From CAWBYL01 sp963793025 (GTDB taxonomy: Bacteria > Actinomycetota > Acidimicrobiia > Acidimicrobiales > Acidimicrobilacustridaceae): a stretch of DNA of 64,000 bases. The translations under genes and the position numbers were made by a program. The notes under the pieces were generated by a model. The model was not told where the DNA came from. It saw only the letters and a program-made list of their open reading frames with translations, and did not search any database. This document shows, one piece after another, positions 48,473 through 57,380 of the stretch (position 1 is the stretch's first letter; each line of letters opens with the position of its first letter). The stretch lies in assembly GCA_963793025.1 (NCBI GenBank), contig CAWBYL010000001.1:124001-188000 (forward strand), given 5' to 3'.

Positions 48473-49827
48473 TCAGCCCGACTCGGTGAAGAGAGTGGGC
48501 CGCTCGCCTTGCGGGTCCCCCGGCGGTGAACCTCCACGTCCGACCAGCGATTCTGTTCCACGCGGTGGGTCGGCGCCGAGCGGCGGGTCCGTGCCTGGTG
48601 GTCGGGTGGTGTGGGGGTGGTCGTGGGGCCAGTTGGCGGGTGATGTTCGTCCGTCGGGGTGGGTGGCGGTGAGGTGGTGGTCGGGGTCGCCGGTGAGGGT
48701 CCAGCCGCCTTCGTGGAGCAGGTGGTGGTGTTGGTAGCAAACCAGCGCCAAATTGTTCATCTCGGTGGGGGCGGGCCAGTGCTCGATGTGGTGGCCGTGG
48801 AGGAATCGGCGGGCGGTGCAGTTCCCGAAGCGGCAGTGCCCGTCGCGCACGGTGAGGGCCCGGCGTAGGGCGGGGGTGACGGTGCGTTGGGTGGTGCCGA
48901 TCCCGACCGCCCGGCCCGCCTCGTCCTGCACGAGGACGCTGATTCTCGAGTCGCACAGGAGCCGGCGGGCGGTTTCGGTGGCCAACGGTTCACCGGTCTC
49001 GAGCTCGGCGGTGGCCGCCGGGTCGTCGTCACAGACGGCGGCGAGCTCGGCGATCACGACCACGGTGGCCCGATCCGGGTCCTGATCCTCCGCGATCGTG
49101 ACCGAGGCGAGAGCGAGCAGGCCGTCGGCTTGGCGTTGCCCCATGGTGGTCGAATCGCCGGCGACCCGGTCGGGCATGCCCCGCTCGATCGCTTTCAAGA
49201 ACCGCGCGCCGTCGTCGATGGGCACCGACCCGGAGAACCGCAGTTCGTGGCCGACGGTCCACGACGTTGAACACCCGCGCCGCCCTCGCCGCCACATGAT
49301 CGGTAGCGCCGGGTCGGCGCTGCTTGGCGGCGCGGCGTTGCAGAGCCGCCACCCCCATACCCGGCGCGGCGTCGGCCCACGCCTGATCAGTGGACTGATC
49401 GGCCATCTCGGCCACTGGTGTGGCCTGCTCGGAGCTCAGCTCACCGCGGGCGGCTTTGTCGGCCAACGCCGGAAGCTTCGCGAGCTTGTGGCCCAGAGCG
49501 ATCCGATCCGCCGCTGCTTTGCGTGACACGCCGAGCTTGTCGGCCGACCAGTCCGCGGTGTCGCGCGACCCGTCCGCGGTGTGAGCGCCGACGTTCGTCG
49601 ACCAGGGTCAACACCCGCCGTTGTTGATGCTCGACCGCCGAGATCACCCGTTGCAGGTCTTCGACCGCCGTACCCAGATCACCCGCCCCCAACCGGCCCC
49701 ACTCCAGATCGGCATCCAACCCGAACCGGGCGCCGCACACGGCCAGGACATCGGTGACGAGACCACCCGAACCGGCCGGCGTGGACTCACTGCAGTTCTG
49801 GTTGTTGTCGGTTTCCCCGTCGGCCAT
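48473..49827 (-). pseudogene. DUF222/HNH endonuclease gene with two frameshifts
   Basis: One gene split over three frames. Frame 1 from ATG 49827 covers the N-terminus (ADLEWGRLGAGDLGTAVEDLQRVISA); after about 49588 the sense continues in a second frame (TADWSADKLGVSRKAAADRIALG); after about 49265 in a third (GHELRFSGSVPIDDGARFLKA...) to the C-terminal HNH nuclease motif with CRFGNC, HHIEHW and NLALVCYQHHHLLHEGGW. Each break is repaired by removing one base. These DUF222-HNH genes (the 13E12 type) are multicopy in many actinobacteria and often degenerate. Function is unknown; the HNH residues themselves are intact. Confidence 0.8.
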
Positions 49828-50017
49828 GGCCGAACCTCACGCGAACGAACCGGTCACGGACACCCCAACCACAACGGCCGGGCATCGAAAGGGGGAAGAA
49901 CACCAGTATGCCAGATCGAACACCCGCGCGCAACCAATTTCCGCAGGGATCCTTCGCGATCCACCAATGTGCGCCACCCGCCCACGCCGGGTGGACCGAC
50001 GCCCGGCGCGGGCGATC

Positions 50018-50254
50018 TCAGCCGACGGGGCGAATGTCGGTGGCTTCCCACCGGCCGAGCCGACCGGCGGCGACCCGGAACGACACGCTCGCTCCCTCGG
50101 CGATGGTCCGGGTGCCGTCGACGATCGCCGTGCAGTGGAACGGATAGTCGTCGCCGATCGCGGAGCGCACCACGCCGAGGCCCCGTGGATCATCGAAGGA
50201 GAGCACCGACCCGGTGGTGGCGTCGAGACGGACCGAATCGACCTCAGCGGCCAC
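50018..50254 (-). CDS. cold-shock-like small protein coupled to hisG
   Basis: A 78-residue protein related to the cold-shock OB fold but without the classical RNP motifs: VLSFDDPRGLGVVRSAIGDDYPFHCTAIVDGTRTI takes the place of the KGFGFI and VFVHFS region. Family members in actinobacteria are annotated only as cold-shock-domain-like. It starts with GTG at 50252-50254, 2 bp after the hisG stop, so it is translated behind hisG. The 190 bp downstream, up to the HNH gene, show nothing I can name. Confidence 0.65.
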   Translation of the reverse strand: MAAEVDSVRLDATTGSVLSFDDPRGLGVVRSAIGDDYPFHCTAIVDGTRTIAEGASVSFRVAAGRLGRWEATDIRPVG

Positions 50255-50256
50255 GG

Positions 50257-51132
50257 TCAGTGGACGATCTTGGAGATGGGCAGCTCGATGATGTCGGTGG
50301 CCCCGACGTCGGAGAGGGCGGGGATGAGCACGTTGATCTTGCTCTTCTCCACCACCGTCTCCACGGCGTAGCCCGCCCCGCCGAACAGCTCGTTCACGGT
50401 GGGGGCCTTCATCGACGGGAGGATGTCGATGACGGCGTTGAGCTGCTCACCGGGGATGTTCAGCTTCACCAACACCCGGCCCCGGGCCTCGAGGACACCC
50501 TCCAGGAGGGTGCGCAGCTGGTGCATGGCGTGGGCCTTGTCCGGGTCGGCGTAGGCCGCCGGGTTGGCGATGAGCTCGGTGTAGGACACGAGGATGGTGT
50601 CGATGATCTTCAGGCCGGCGGCCCGCAGCGCCCGGCCGGTCTCGGTGATATCGACGATGCAGTCGACGATGTCGGGCACCTTGGCCTCGGTGGCGCCGTA
50701 GGAGAGGCGGATGTCGGCCTCGATCCCCTTCTCGGCGAAGTAGCGGCGGGTGAGCTCGGGGTACTCGCTCGACACCTTCACGCCCTGGGGCAGATCGGCC
50801 ACGCCGGTGTAGGGCGAGTCGTTGGGCACCCCCACCACGATGCGCACCGGGTTGCTGGTGGCCTTGGAGTACTTCAGCTCACCCAGCGACTCGACCTCGC
50901 TGGAGGTCTCCTCCACCCAGTCCCGACCGGTGATCCCGAGGTCGAACAGACCCTCGGAGACGTACTGCGGAATCTCCTGGGGACGCAGGATCCGGACCTC
51001 GTCGACACGGGGGTCGTCGATCGATGCCTTGTACTGCACCGCAGAGTCGCGGGACACCTTCAGATCGGCCGCCTCGAAGAGCTCGAGGGTGGCCTTCTCC
51101 AGTGAGCCCTTGGGTAGGACGAGCTTCAACAT
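50257..51132 (-). CDS. hisG: ATP phosphoribosyltransferase, long form
   Basis: First step of histidine synthesis. The 291 residues contain the catalytic domains (1-~215, LKLVLPKGSLEKATLELFEAADL, PRVDEVRILRPQEIPQYVSEGLFDLGITG) and the C-terminal regulatory domain (about 220-291) that marks the hexameric, histidine-inhibited long form, as in mycobacteria. No hisE or other his gene is in the window. ATG at 51130-51132. It lies in the rib region, as in some streptomycetes, on the same strand but divided from ribH by a VIT transporter gene on the other strand. Confidence 0.95.
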   Translation of the reverse strand: MLKLVLPKGSLEKATLELFEAADLKVSRDSAVQYKASIDDPRVDEVRILRPQEIPQYVSEGLFDLGITGRDWVEETSSEVESLGELKYSKATSNPVRIVVGVPNDSPYTGVADLPQGVKVSSEYPELTRRYFAEKGIEADIRLSYGATEAKVPDIVDCIVDITETGRALRAAGLKIIDTILVSYTELIANPAAYADPDKAHAMHQLRTLLEGVLEARGRVLVKLNIPGEQLNAVIDILPSMKAPTVNELFGGAGYAVETVVEKSKINVLIPALSDVGATDIIELPISKIVH

Positions 51133-51205
51133 GTCGGTCAACCTACCGCCTGGTGACAGGCCCACCGAGCGGGTTACCGGGCCGATGCGCCCGTAGGATC
51201 GAGCC

Positions 51206-51913
51206 ATGCCGCCGCACAAGGAACGCCATCTCAGCCACCGGGCCGGTTGGCTGCGCGCCACCGTCTTGGGAGCCAACGACGGCATCATCTCCACCGCCGC
51301 CCTGATCCTCGGCGTGGCCGCCGCCGACGCCACCCGCAGCGCCGTGCTGGTGGCCGGCATGGCTGGTCTGACCGCCGGCGCACTGTCGATGGGTCTGGGC
51401 GAGTACGTCTCGGTGAGCTCGCAGCGTGACGTGGAGCAGGCCGACATCGCCAAGGAGCGCTGGGAGCTGGCCAACGTCCCCGAACGCGAGTTGGCCGAGC
51501 TGACGGCGATCTACCAACAGCGGGGCCTCACCCAGGATCTGGCCCGCCAGGTGGCGGTGGAGCTGACCGAGCACGACGCCCTCAGCACCCACCTGGTCGA
51601 GGAGCTGGGCATCACCGAGACGACCATGGCCCGCCCGATCCAGGCCATGGGGTCCTCGATGTTGTCGTTCGCCGTCGGAGCGGCCTTCCCGTTGATCGCC
51701 GCCTGGGCCGTGCCCGACAGCGCGTCCACCGCGTCGCGGATCCTGGCCACCCTGATCGTCTCGGTCATCGCCCTGCTGGTCCTCGGGTTCGCCGGCGCCA
51801 CCGCCGGCGGCGCCAAGCCCGGTCGACCGGTGGCGCGGGTCGTGCTCGGCGGCATCGCCGCCATGGCCATCACCATGGTGATCGGCAAGGTGTTCGGCAC
51901 CGCGGTCAGCTGA
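51206..51913 (+). CDS. VIT/CCC1-family metal transporter
   Basis: A 235-residue membrane protein of the VIT family, which moves Fe2+ or Mn2+. The start RAGWLRATVLGANDGIISTAALILGVAAAD and SMGLGEYVSVSSQRDVEQADIAKERWELANVP are family hallmarks. About five helices: two before residue 70, one or two near 150-170, and two at the end (IVSVIALLVLGFAGATA and the last). The Asp/Glu/Gln-rich cytoplasmic stretch (about 70-130) is the metal-binding part. It stands alone, on the plus strand between hisG and ribH. Confidence 0.88.
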   Translation: MPPHKERHLSHRAGWLRATVLGANDGIISTAALILGVAAADATRSAVLVAGMAGLTAGALSMGLGEYVSVSSQRDVEQADIAKERWELANVPERELAELTAIYQQRGLTQDLARQVAVELTEHDALSTHLVEELGITETTMARPIQAMGSSMLSFAVGAAFPLIAAWAVPDSASTASRILATLIVSVIALLVLGFAGATAGGAKPGRPVARVVLGGIAAMAITMVIGKVFGTAVS

Positions 51914-51940
51914 CCGGCGACGAGCACGGCGAGAGCGGGC

Positions 51941-52423
51941 TCAGCCGAGCTTGCGCAGCAGGCTCACCATCTCCAGCGCGGTGCGCACCGACTCCTCGCC
52001 CTTGTTGTCCTCGTCGGAGGAACGGGCCAGGGCCTGCTCGAGGTTCTCGGTGGTGAGGACGCCGAAGATCACGGGCACGCCCGTGTCGAGCTGCACGTCC
52101 TGGATGCCCCGGGCGCACTCCCCCGCCACGAAGTCGTAGTGCGAGGTCTCCCCCCGGATGACGGCGCCGAGGCACACGACGGCGTCGACGTGGCCGTGCA
52201 CGATCAGCGCCTTGGCCGCCAACGGGATCTCGTAGGCGCCCGGCACCCAGATGGTGGTGACGTCGTCCTCGGCCACGCCGTGCACGGCGAGGGCGTTGTA
52301 GGCGCCGTCGACCAGCCGGGTGGTGATGTGATCGTTGAACCGACCGCACACCACACCGACCCGGACACCGCTGCCATCGACCTCGCCGGTGACGGAGTGG
52401 GCAGCACGGAAGTTGCTCGACAT
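51941..52423 (-). CDS. ribH: 6,7-dimethyl-8-ribityllumazine synthase
   Basis: Penultimate step of riboflavin synthesis. The 160 residues show VGVVCGRFNDHITTRLVDGA, WVPGAYEIPLAAKAL, CLGAVIRGETSHYDFV and GVLTTENLEQALAR, all standard, with the catalytic His in SHYDF. It lies about 5.5 kb from ribBA, although all rib genes share one strand; a sigma/ABC island fills the gap. ATG at 52421-52423 is used (AGGTG site 9 nt upstream); an in-frame GTG four codons earlier is possible. Confidence 0.95.
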   Translation of the reverse strand: MSSNFRAAHSVTGEVDGSGVRVGVVCGRFNDHITTRLVDGAYNALAVHGVAEDDVTTIWVPGAYEIPLAAKALIVHGHVDAVVCLGAVIRGETSHYDFVAGECARGIQDVQLDTGVPVIFGVLTTENLEQALARSSDEDNKGEESVRTALEMVSLLRKLG

Positions 52424-52436
52424 TCGGGTGGACACC

Positions 52437-53177
52437 TCACGAAGGCGACAGCGGACCGCCATCGCGGGCGCCCGACCCTAGTGGTCCGCCGACATCCTCG
52501 CCGCCGCGCCCGTCCGGTGGGAAGGGCCGGAATCGCCGACCCCTCCGGGCGGCGGGGTCTCGCCACCACCACGCCGCGCCGGCGGCGGCCGGTGCCGCCA
52601 CCCACCACCAACGGGCGGGATCCCCGAGGAGGTTCGGCAACCAGGCGAAGCGAGGGGCCAGAGCGGTAGCGGTCAGCACCACGAGGATCGATCCGACCGC
52701 ACCGGTCATACCGGGGTCGCCGAGGTCACGACCGGCCGACCACCCCGCGCCGGCCAGAGCCAACGACCCGATGGCGACCCAGGCCGGAATCCACCGAGAC
52801 CAACCGTCGAGAGGTACACGCGCCGAACCGGCGACCACCACCACGACGGCTGCCACCAGGGCCAGCCCGACCACGAGAAGGACGACGCGTTGCCCCCGAC
52901 GCCGCAACCGTGAGACCGGCGCAGCTCGTCCAGACACCTCGGCGGGCGTCTCCACCGAGAAGGCCAGGACGGAAACGCCGATCGCCCCCGCGGCGAGGAC
53001 GGCCCCCCGAAGGTCCTCGCCACCGCGAAGGACCGTGAGCGGAACGACGAGGCCGGCGAGGACGAGCACCAGCGGGGCCGGGGTGCGGCCCAGCAACCGC
53101 AGATGGGCGAGGTAGACGACGCGCGCGATCCGGACGGGCGGACCGGCGGCCTCGACCCCGCCGTCGATCAGACGCAC
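52437..53177 (-). CDS. multi-pass membrane protein in ABC/sigma island
   Basis: I do not recognise a family. The 246-residue protein has about six hydrophobic helices (for example LVLVLAGLVVPLTVL, AVLAAGAIGVSVLAFSV, VVLLVVGLALVAAVVVVVAG, and later ones at about 130-215) and a Gly/Arg/Pro tail on the presumed cytoplasmic side. Its GTG start (53175-53177) lies inside the end of the permease gene, a 10-bp overlap, so it should be a further component of that transporter. It is the last gene of the island, 13 bp before ribH. Confidence 0.65.
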   Translation of the reverse strand: MRLIDGGVEAAGPPVRIARVVYLAHLRLLGRTPAPLVLVLAGLVVPLTVLRGGEDLRGAVLAAGAIGVSVLAFSVETPAEVSGRAAPVSRLRRRGQRVVLLVVGLALVAAVVVVVAGSARVPLDGWSRWIPAWVAIGSLALAGAGWSAGRDLGDPGMTGAVGSILVVLTATALAPRFAWLPNLLGDPARWWWVAAPAAAGAAWWWRDPAARRGRRFRPFPPDGRGGEDVGGPLGSGARDGGPLSPS

Positions 53178-54982
53178 TGCTCAGCACCTTCGGGATCGAC
53201 GGGCTCGGCGGGGCCGACGGGCCCGAGCTCGAGGGCGGCCAGCAGCTCATCGGTCCCCGTCCCCGGATCCGACCAGCGGTCCCACTGCGACCACACGACC
53301 CTGCGCACCACGTCGTCGTCCAGACGCACCAGGCCGCGAGCGGCGGCGATGTCCTGCGGCGACCACACCACGGTCGCCACCTCGTCGTTACAACGGCCGG
53401 GCCAGATGTCACCTCGCTGGGTCGCCGAGAACTCGCCGTCGCCGTGCAGGTCGGGGGTGAGCGCCCGATCGATCTGCGACGGTGACCAACCCCGGGTCGC
53501 CAACCAGAGGACCACAACACCACGGGCCTGGCCCGAGACCGAGGTGCCCGGATCGACCGGATCGGTGCCCAGCCCGATCGCGTGGGCGGCGAGCCGGAAC
53601 CGCCCGGCGCGCAGGGCATCGTGGTGGCTGGCGAACCCGAAGTAGAGGGGTTCGTCGCCCTCGTCGCCCTCGTCGCCCTCGTCGGCCGGTTCCGGGATGT
53701 TGCGACGAACCACCTCGGGCAGTTCGGCGACGGACCCGTCGAACCGTTGGCGGAAGGTCACGGATCCGACTCCCGGCGGCAGCGCGGCGACCACGGGCGC
53801 GATCTCCTCGGCCATCAGGCCGGCCAGGTCGACGTAGGGCCGGTAGGCACACACCATCACGTCACCACCTGCCGATCGACAGTCCTGGTGGGCCGCCGGA
53901 TCGGCGATGGGCGCAGCGAGGGCGGCGCCCTCCCGGGCGGAGAGCGGCCGCAACAGGGAGCCCGCGGCGACGACGGCGAAGACCGCCCCGAGGACCAGGG
54001 GCACCACCACTCGGCGAGACCGCACGTCGGCCAGGAAGGCGATGCAGGCCACCACCACGCTGAGCCCACCCAGCCAGGCCAGGCGCTCCCACACCGGAGG
54101 GTGCAGGAACACGACGTTGAAGGGCCCGCTGTACACCCAGCTCACGAGGGCCCGCTCGGTCTCGTAGCTCGAAGGCCCCAGGCCCGAGAGGACGAAGCTC
54201 GTACCGGCCACCCCCAGCACGGCGAGGATCGGCACCAGGCGCCACGGCGCCCAGCGACCGAGGGCGGTGCCGAGCACGGTCGCTCCGATGGGGAGAATTG
54301 TCATCACCGTCAGCTCGACGACCGCTCGACCACCCCACGGGCCGAACAGGTTCGGGTTGCGCAGACTGACCAGCACCAGGACGGCGCCGGCGGCGACCCA
54401 GGTGACCACCACCGCGAGCCATGCCGTCATCACGAAGGCGGCCGTGCGGACCTCGGGGGCGGCGGGGCACGACGCGAACAGCTCCTCGGAGCCGTCCCGG
54501 TGGGGACGGCTCATCCCGCGGTGCACCGCCACCAGCCAGCACCCGACGAAGGGATGGGCGAAGGCGACCATGAGCGCCGCCATCTCCCAGCGGCTCCAGT
54601 ACGCCTCCTCGGGCCAGAGGACACCGAACACGAGGATGAGGATCAGCCAGAACCCCACCCCGATCCCGAACCAGCCGGTGCTCGCCAGGTGTCCCGCTTC
54701 CAACCGCGAGAGCGACCAGGCGACCGTCGATCCCTTCGGTGCCACGCGTCGCGTGGGCGGTGAAACCGTCGGAGCCGCAGAGCTGATCTCCCATGCGGCC
54801 GCGCCGGTCCAGGCCTGATCGGCGGTCACGGGGCGACGGCGACCACGCCAGAGCAGCAGACCCAGGCCGCCGGCCCCCAGGAGCACGAAGAGGGACGGAC
54901 CCATCACCCCCACCGTGGCCGCCGCTACGGCGACGATGCCGAGAGCGCCGGCCACGACCACGACGACGCGTTCCCGGTCCAC
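53168..54982 (-). CDS. large ABC-type permease with extracytoplasmic C-terminal domain
   Basis: A 604-residue membrane protein directly after the ATPase gene (1-bp gap). It has two N-terminal helices (about 5-50), a short cytosolic segment, then about eight helices (about 120-375), and an unusual ~220-residue hydrophilic C-terminal domain beyond the last helix (VVVPLVLGAVFAVVAAGSLL), with a repeated GDE stretch and a Trp/Asp-rich end. Two Cys (CRSAGG, MVCAYRP) begin this domain and another pair ends it (GRCNDE, EQCV). Layout suggests an ABC-2-type exporter permease, but the helices resemble no named subfamily I can recall. Start GTG at 54980-54982. Confidence 0.6.
   Translation of the reverse strand: MDRERVVVVVAGALGIVAVAAATVGVMGPSLFVLLGAGGLGLLLWRGRRRPVTADQAWTGAAAWEISSAAPTVSPPTRRVAPKGSTVAWSLSRLEAGHLASTGWFGIGVGFWLILILVFGVLWPEEAYWSRWEMAALMVAFAHPFVGCWLVAVHRGMSRPHRDGSEELFASCPAAPEVRTAAFVMTAWLAVVVTWVAAGAVLVLVSLRNPNLFGPWGGRAVVELTVMTILPIGATVLGTALGRWAPWRLVPILAVLGVAGTSFVLSGLGPSSYETERALVSWVYSGPFNVVFLHPPVWERLAWLGGLSVVVACIAFLADVRSRRVVVPLVLGAVFAVVAAGSLLRPLSAREGAALAAPIADPAAHQDCRSAGGDVMVCAYRPYVDLAGLMAEEIAPVVAALPPGVGSVTFRQRFDGSVAELPEVVRRNIPEPADEGDEGDEGDEPLYFGFASHHDALRAGRFRLAAHAIGLGTDPVDPGTSVSGQARGVVVLWLATRGWSPSQIDRALTPDLHGDGEFSATQRGDIWPGRCNDEVATVVWSPQDIAAARGLVRLDDDVVRRVVWSQWDRWSDPGTGTDELLAALELGPVGPAEPVDPEGAEQCV
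53652..53685 (-). repeat. 9-bp tandem repeat within the permease gene
   Basis: TCGTCGCCC is repeated three times and a part copy follows, encoding DEG repeats in the predicted outer domain of the permease. Copy number changes would stay in frame. Confidence 0.85.
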
Positions 54983-54983
54983 C

Positions 54984-55854
54984 TCAGCCTCCGGCGCTCG
55001 GTGCCGGGACCGAGGTGAGCAGCATGTAGCCGTCCTCGATGGTGGCGGGCACGACCGAAGCCCCAGCGGGTGGGTCCCCCACGTGGCGCCAGCGCCCATC
55101 ACCGGTCACCCACGCCACCGTGGCCCGGTGATCGCGATCGACGGCGGTCCAGGTGTGGCCCTCGGCCAGGCCGGCGAGGTCATCGGGATGTCCGTCGTAG
55201 GTGATCCGCCCCTCCCCCATCACGAGGACCCGACGACACAGGGCGGCCACGTCGTCGGTCTGGTGCGTCGAGAGCAGGACCGTTGCGCCGTCGAGCTCGG
55301 TACCCAGCAGCTCGCGGAAGCGGAATCGCTGCTCGGGGTCGAGACCGGCGGTGGGCTCGTCGAGGACGAGGAAGGTGGGACTGGCGATCAGGGCCTGGGC
55401 GATCCCGAGCCGACGGCGCATGCCTCCCGACAGCCGGCCCACGCGCTGGCGTGCCACCTCGGCGAGTCCGACCAGGCCCAGGACCCTGCGCACCTCGGCA
55501 TGCCGAGCGCTGCGCTCGGTCCACTCCTTGAGCACCGCCACGTAGTCGACGAACTGGAAGCAGGTGAAGGACTTCGGAAAACCCGGTTCCTGGGGGAGAT
55601 AGCCGAGCTGGCGGCGCACGGCGAGGCGACCGACGTGCGCTCGCGGGATCCTCGCCCAGGATGCGGAGGCCGCCCGAGTCGGGCGCGGTGACCGTTGCCA
55701 GCACACGTAGCAGCGTGGTCTTGCCGGCCCCGTTCGGACCGAGGAGCCCGGTCACCCCGGGTCCGAGGCGGAGTGAGACACCGTCGACGGCCCGGACGGA
55801 CGGGAAGTGCTTGACGAGGTCGGTCACCTCGACGGTGGTCAGTGGATCGGTCAT
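54984..55854 (-). pseudogene. ABC transporter ATP-binding protein with one frameshift
   Basis: The sense runs in one frame from ATG 55854 (TDPLTTVEVTDLVKHFPSVRAVDGVSLRLGPG, Walker A LLGPNGAGKTTLL) to about 55640, then in the next frame (LAVRRQLGYLPQEPGFPKSFTC, signature RLSGGMRRRLGIAQAL, Walker B FLVLDEPTAGLDPEQ, H-loop STHQTDD) to 54984. One extra base around 55633-55648 explains it; all catalytic motifs survive. If the base is an error, the product is a normal ~289-residue drug/lipid-type exporter ATPase with a C-terminal ~60-residue extension (DGRWRHVGDPPAG). Its start overlaps the anti-sigma-like gene stop (ATGA). Confidence 0.8.
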
Positions 55855-56702
55855 GGCGGACCTCCGGCGGAGAGCATGTGATCGAGGGCGTCACGGTTGC
55901 GGACGACCGCCAGGACGCCGATGGCCGTCACCACGATCGAGGTGACCTGGGCGATGGGACCCAACAGGCGGCCGAACTCGACCGGCGCGTCCACGACGAC
56001 GGCCCACACCCCCGTCATCGTCAGCCAGGTCAGGCCCAGGCCCCCGGCGACGGTGACGGGATCGAACCTGGTGGCCAGAGCCAACGCCGAGACGGCGAGG
56101 GCCAGGGCCGGCAGCACCCACGCGAAGGCCGACGAGCTCCCGCTGGGAAGCAGCAGCGACGCCCCTGCGAGCGGGAGGACCGAGGCACCGAGCACCACCG
56201 CCGACCGGATGCAGAACGCCCGGAACCCCACGAGCGGCGTGGCCGCGGCCATCTCGCCGATCGGTTCCCGCCAGGGTGGGAAGCCGACGACCACCAGGGC
56301 GAGCACCAGAACCGGTGCCGCCACGAGGAACGGCGTACGCGTCTCCACGTTGATCGCAGCAAGCACGGCGACGGCGGTGACCACGATCACCAGGCCCAGG
56401 AACTGGAGGGCCATCACCGGCGTGGCCGCGATCAGCCGCAGCCACGTCCCCCCGGAGCCGGCGGCGCCGATCCAGCCCCGGGCGCCGGCCGGAGCCGGGG
56501 AGGGCTGGGCGATGTCCGCCACCAGCGCCCTCCACGACGCCTCGATCAGGTCCGGGGAGGCGGCGTCGGCCACCGCAGCACGACACGAACCGCACCGGAG
56601 GAGATGCTGCTCCACCGAGTCGGCCACGGTCGGGTCGACGAGTGAGGGCGTCTGTGCGTAGGTGCGCAGCACCTCGGGTGCGGCGTGCCAGCTCTCGGTC
56701 AT
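55851..56702 (-). CDS. zinc-finger membrane anti-sigma candidate
   Basis: A 283-residue membrane protein whose cytoplasmic N-terminus has an HLLRCGSCRAAV segment (residues ~33-44), giving the H-x3-C-x2-C core of a zinc-binding anti-sigma domain. About eight hydrophobic helices follow (about 88-280), far more than the single helix of usual anti-sigma factors. ATG at 56700-56702 overlaps the stop of the ECF sigma gene (ATGA). It should hold or sense for that sigma factor; the many helices suggest it may sense a membrane signal or take part in transport. Function is inferred from context. Confidence 0.7.
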   Translation of the reverse strand: MTESWHAAPEVLRTYAQTPSLVDPTVADSVEQHLLRCGSCRAAVADAASPDLIEASWRALVADIAQPSPAPAGARGWIGAAGSGGTWLRLIAATPVMALQFLGLVIVVTAVAVLAAINVETRTPFLVAAPVLVLALVVVGFPPWREPIGEMAAATPLVGFRAFCIRSAVVLGASVLPLAGASLLLPSGSSSAFAWVLPALALAVSALALATRFDPVTVAGGLGLTWLTMTGVWAVVVDAPVEFGRLLGPIAQVTSIVVTAIGVLAVVRNRDALDHMLSAGGPP

Positions 56703-57259
56703 GGAATCAACGCTCCTCGCAACTCAGCCCGGGCCCTGCGCATACGGGTCTTGACCGTTCCGGTCGGGATGTCGAGCAGGCGGGCTGCCTCCCGCGTCGT
56801 GAGCCCGTCGAGCACGGTGGCCTGCACGACGGCCCGCAGTTCCGGGGACAAGTCGTCCAGGGCGGGCCCCAACGGACCGTGGGCGATCCGCAACATGGCC
56901 TCCTCCTCGGCGGCGGTGGCCGACTCGGCCACCCGTTCCGTCGGTCCGCGAAGGGAGGCGACCGGCAGCCACCGCTTCCGCCCTCGTAGGACTCCGATCA
57001 GGCGCCGCACCGCGATCCCCCACATCCAGGCCGCGGGCTCGCCGCTCCCGTCCCACGATCCCGCCGAGCGCCACACCGCCACGAACGTGTCCTGCAGAGC
57101 CTCGGACACGATCTCGGGATCGGGACACCGCCGTTGGAGCCGACTGCGCAGCCACGGCGCGTGGCGTCCGTGCAGGACGCGCAGCGCACCACGATCTCCG
57201 GACGCGACCGTGCGCAGCAGAACCTCGTCGCTGCGCCCATCGGCGTCCACGTGCACCAT
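56699..57259 (-). CDS. ECF RNA polymerase sigma factor
   Basis: A 186-residue sigma factor. Region 2 is LHGRHAPWLRSRLQRRCPDPEIVSEALQDTFVAVWRSAGSWDG (about 30-72) with AAWMWGIAVRRLIGVLRGRKR, and region 4 LSPELRAVVQATVLDGLTTREAARLLDIPTGTVKTRMRRARAELR (about 135-180). First gene of the island, coupled by ATGA to the zinc-finger membrane protein. Start ATG at 57257-57259. A 22-bp palindrome lies 33-54 bp upstream, in the region shared with the divergent SOD-like gene. Confidence 0.85.
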   Translation of the reverse strand: MVHVDADGRSDEVLLRTVASGDRGALRVLHGRHAPWLRSRLQRRCPDPEIVSEALQDTFVAVWRSAGSWDGSGEPAAWMWGIAVRRLIGVLRGRKRWLPVASLRGPTERVAESATAAEEEAMLRIAHGPLGPALDDLSPELRAVVQATVLDGLTTREAARLLDIPTGTVKTRMRRARAELRGALIP

Positions 57260-57291
57260 CGTCGCGGTCTGTCGCGCTCCACGCCCGAAAT

Positions 57292-57313
57292 GGTTCTCCG
57301 GCCAAGGAGAACC
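57292..57313. promoter_or_regulatory. palindromic operator candidate between sigma and SOD-like genes
   Basis: GGTTCTCC (57292-57299) and GGAGAACC (57306-57313) are perfect inverse copies around GGCCAA. It lies midway in the 121-bp divergent region, about 33 bp from the sigma start and 68 bp from the SOD-like start. The half site GGTTCTC resembles the GTTCTC/GAGAAC palindrome in the rRNA leader (about 27640-27655). Confidence 0.55.
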
Positions 57314-57380
57314 GCGCCGGCGGCTCGTCGCGACAGGAACGGTGGCGGGCGAACGTCGACCGTCGGAGGAGGGTCTTCAC

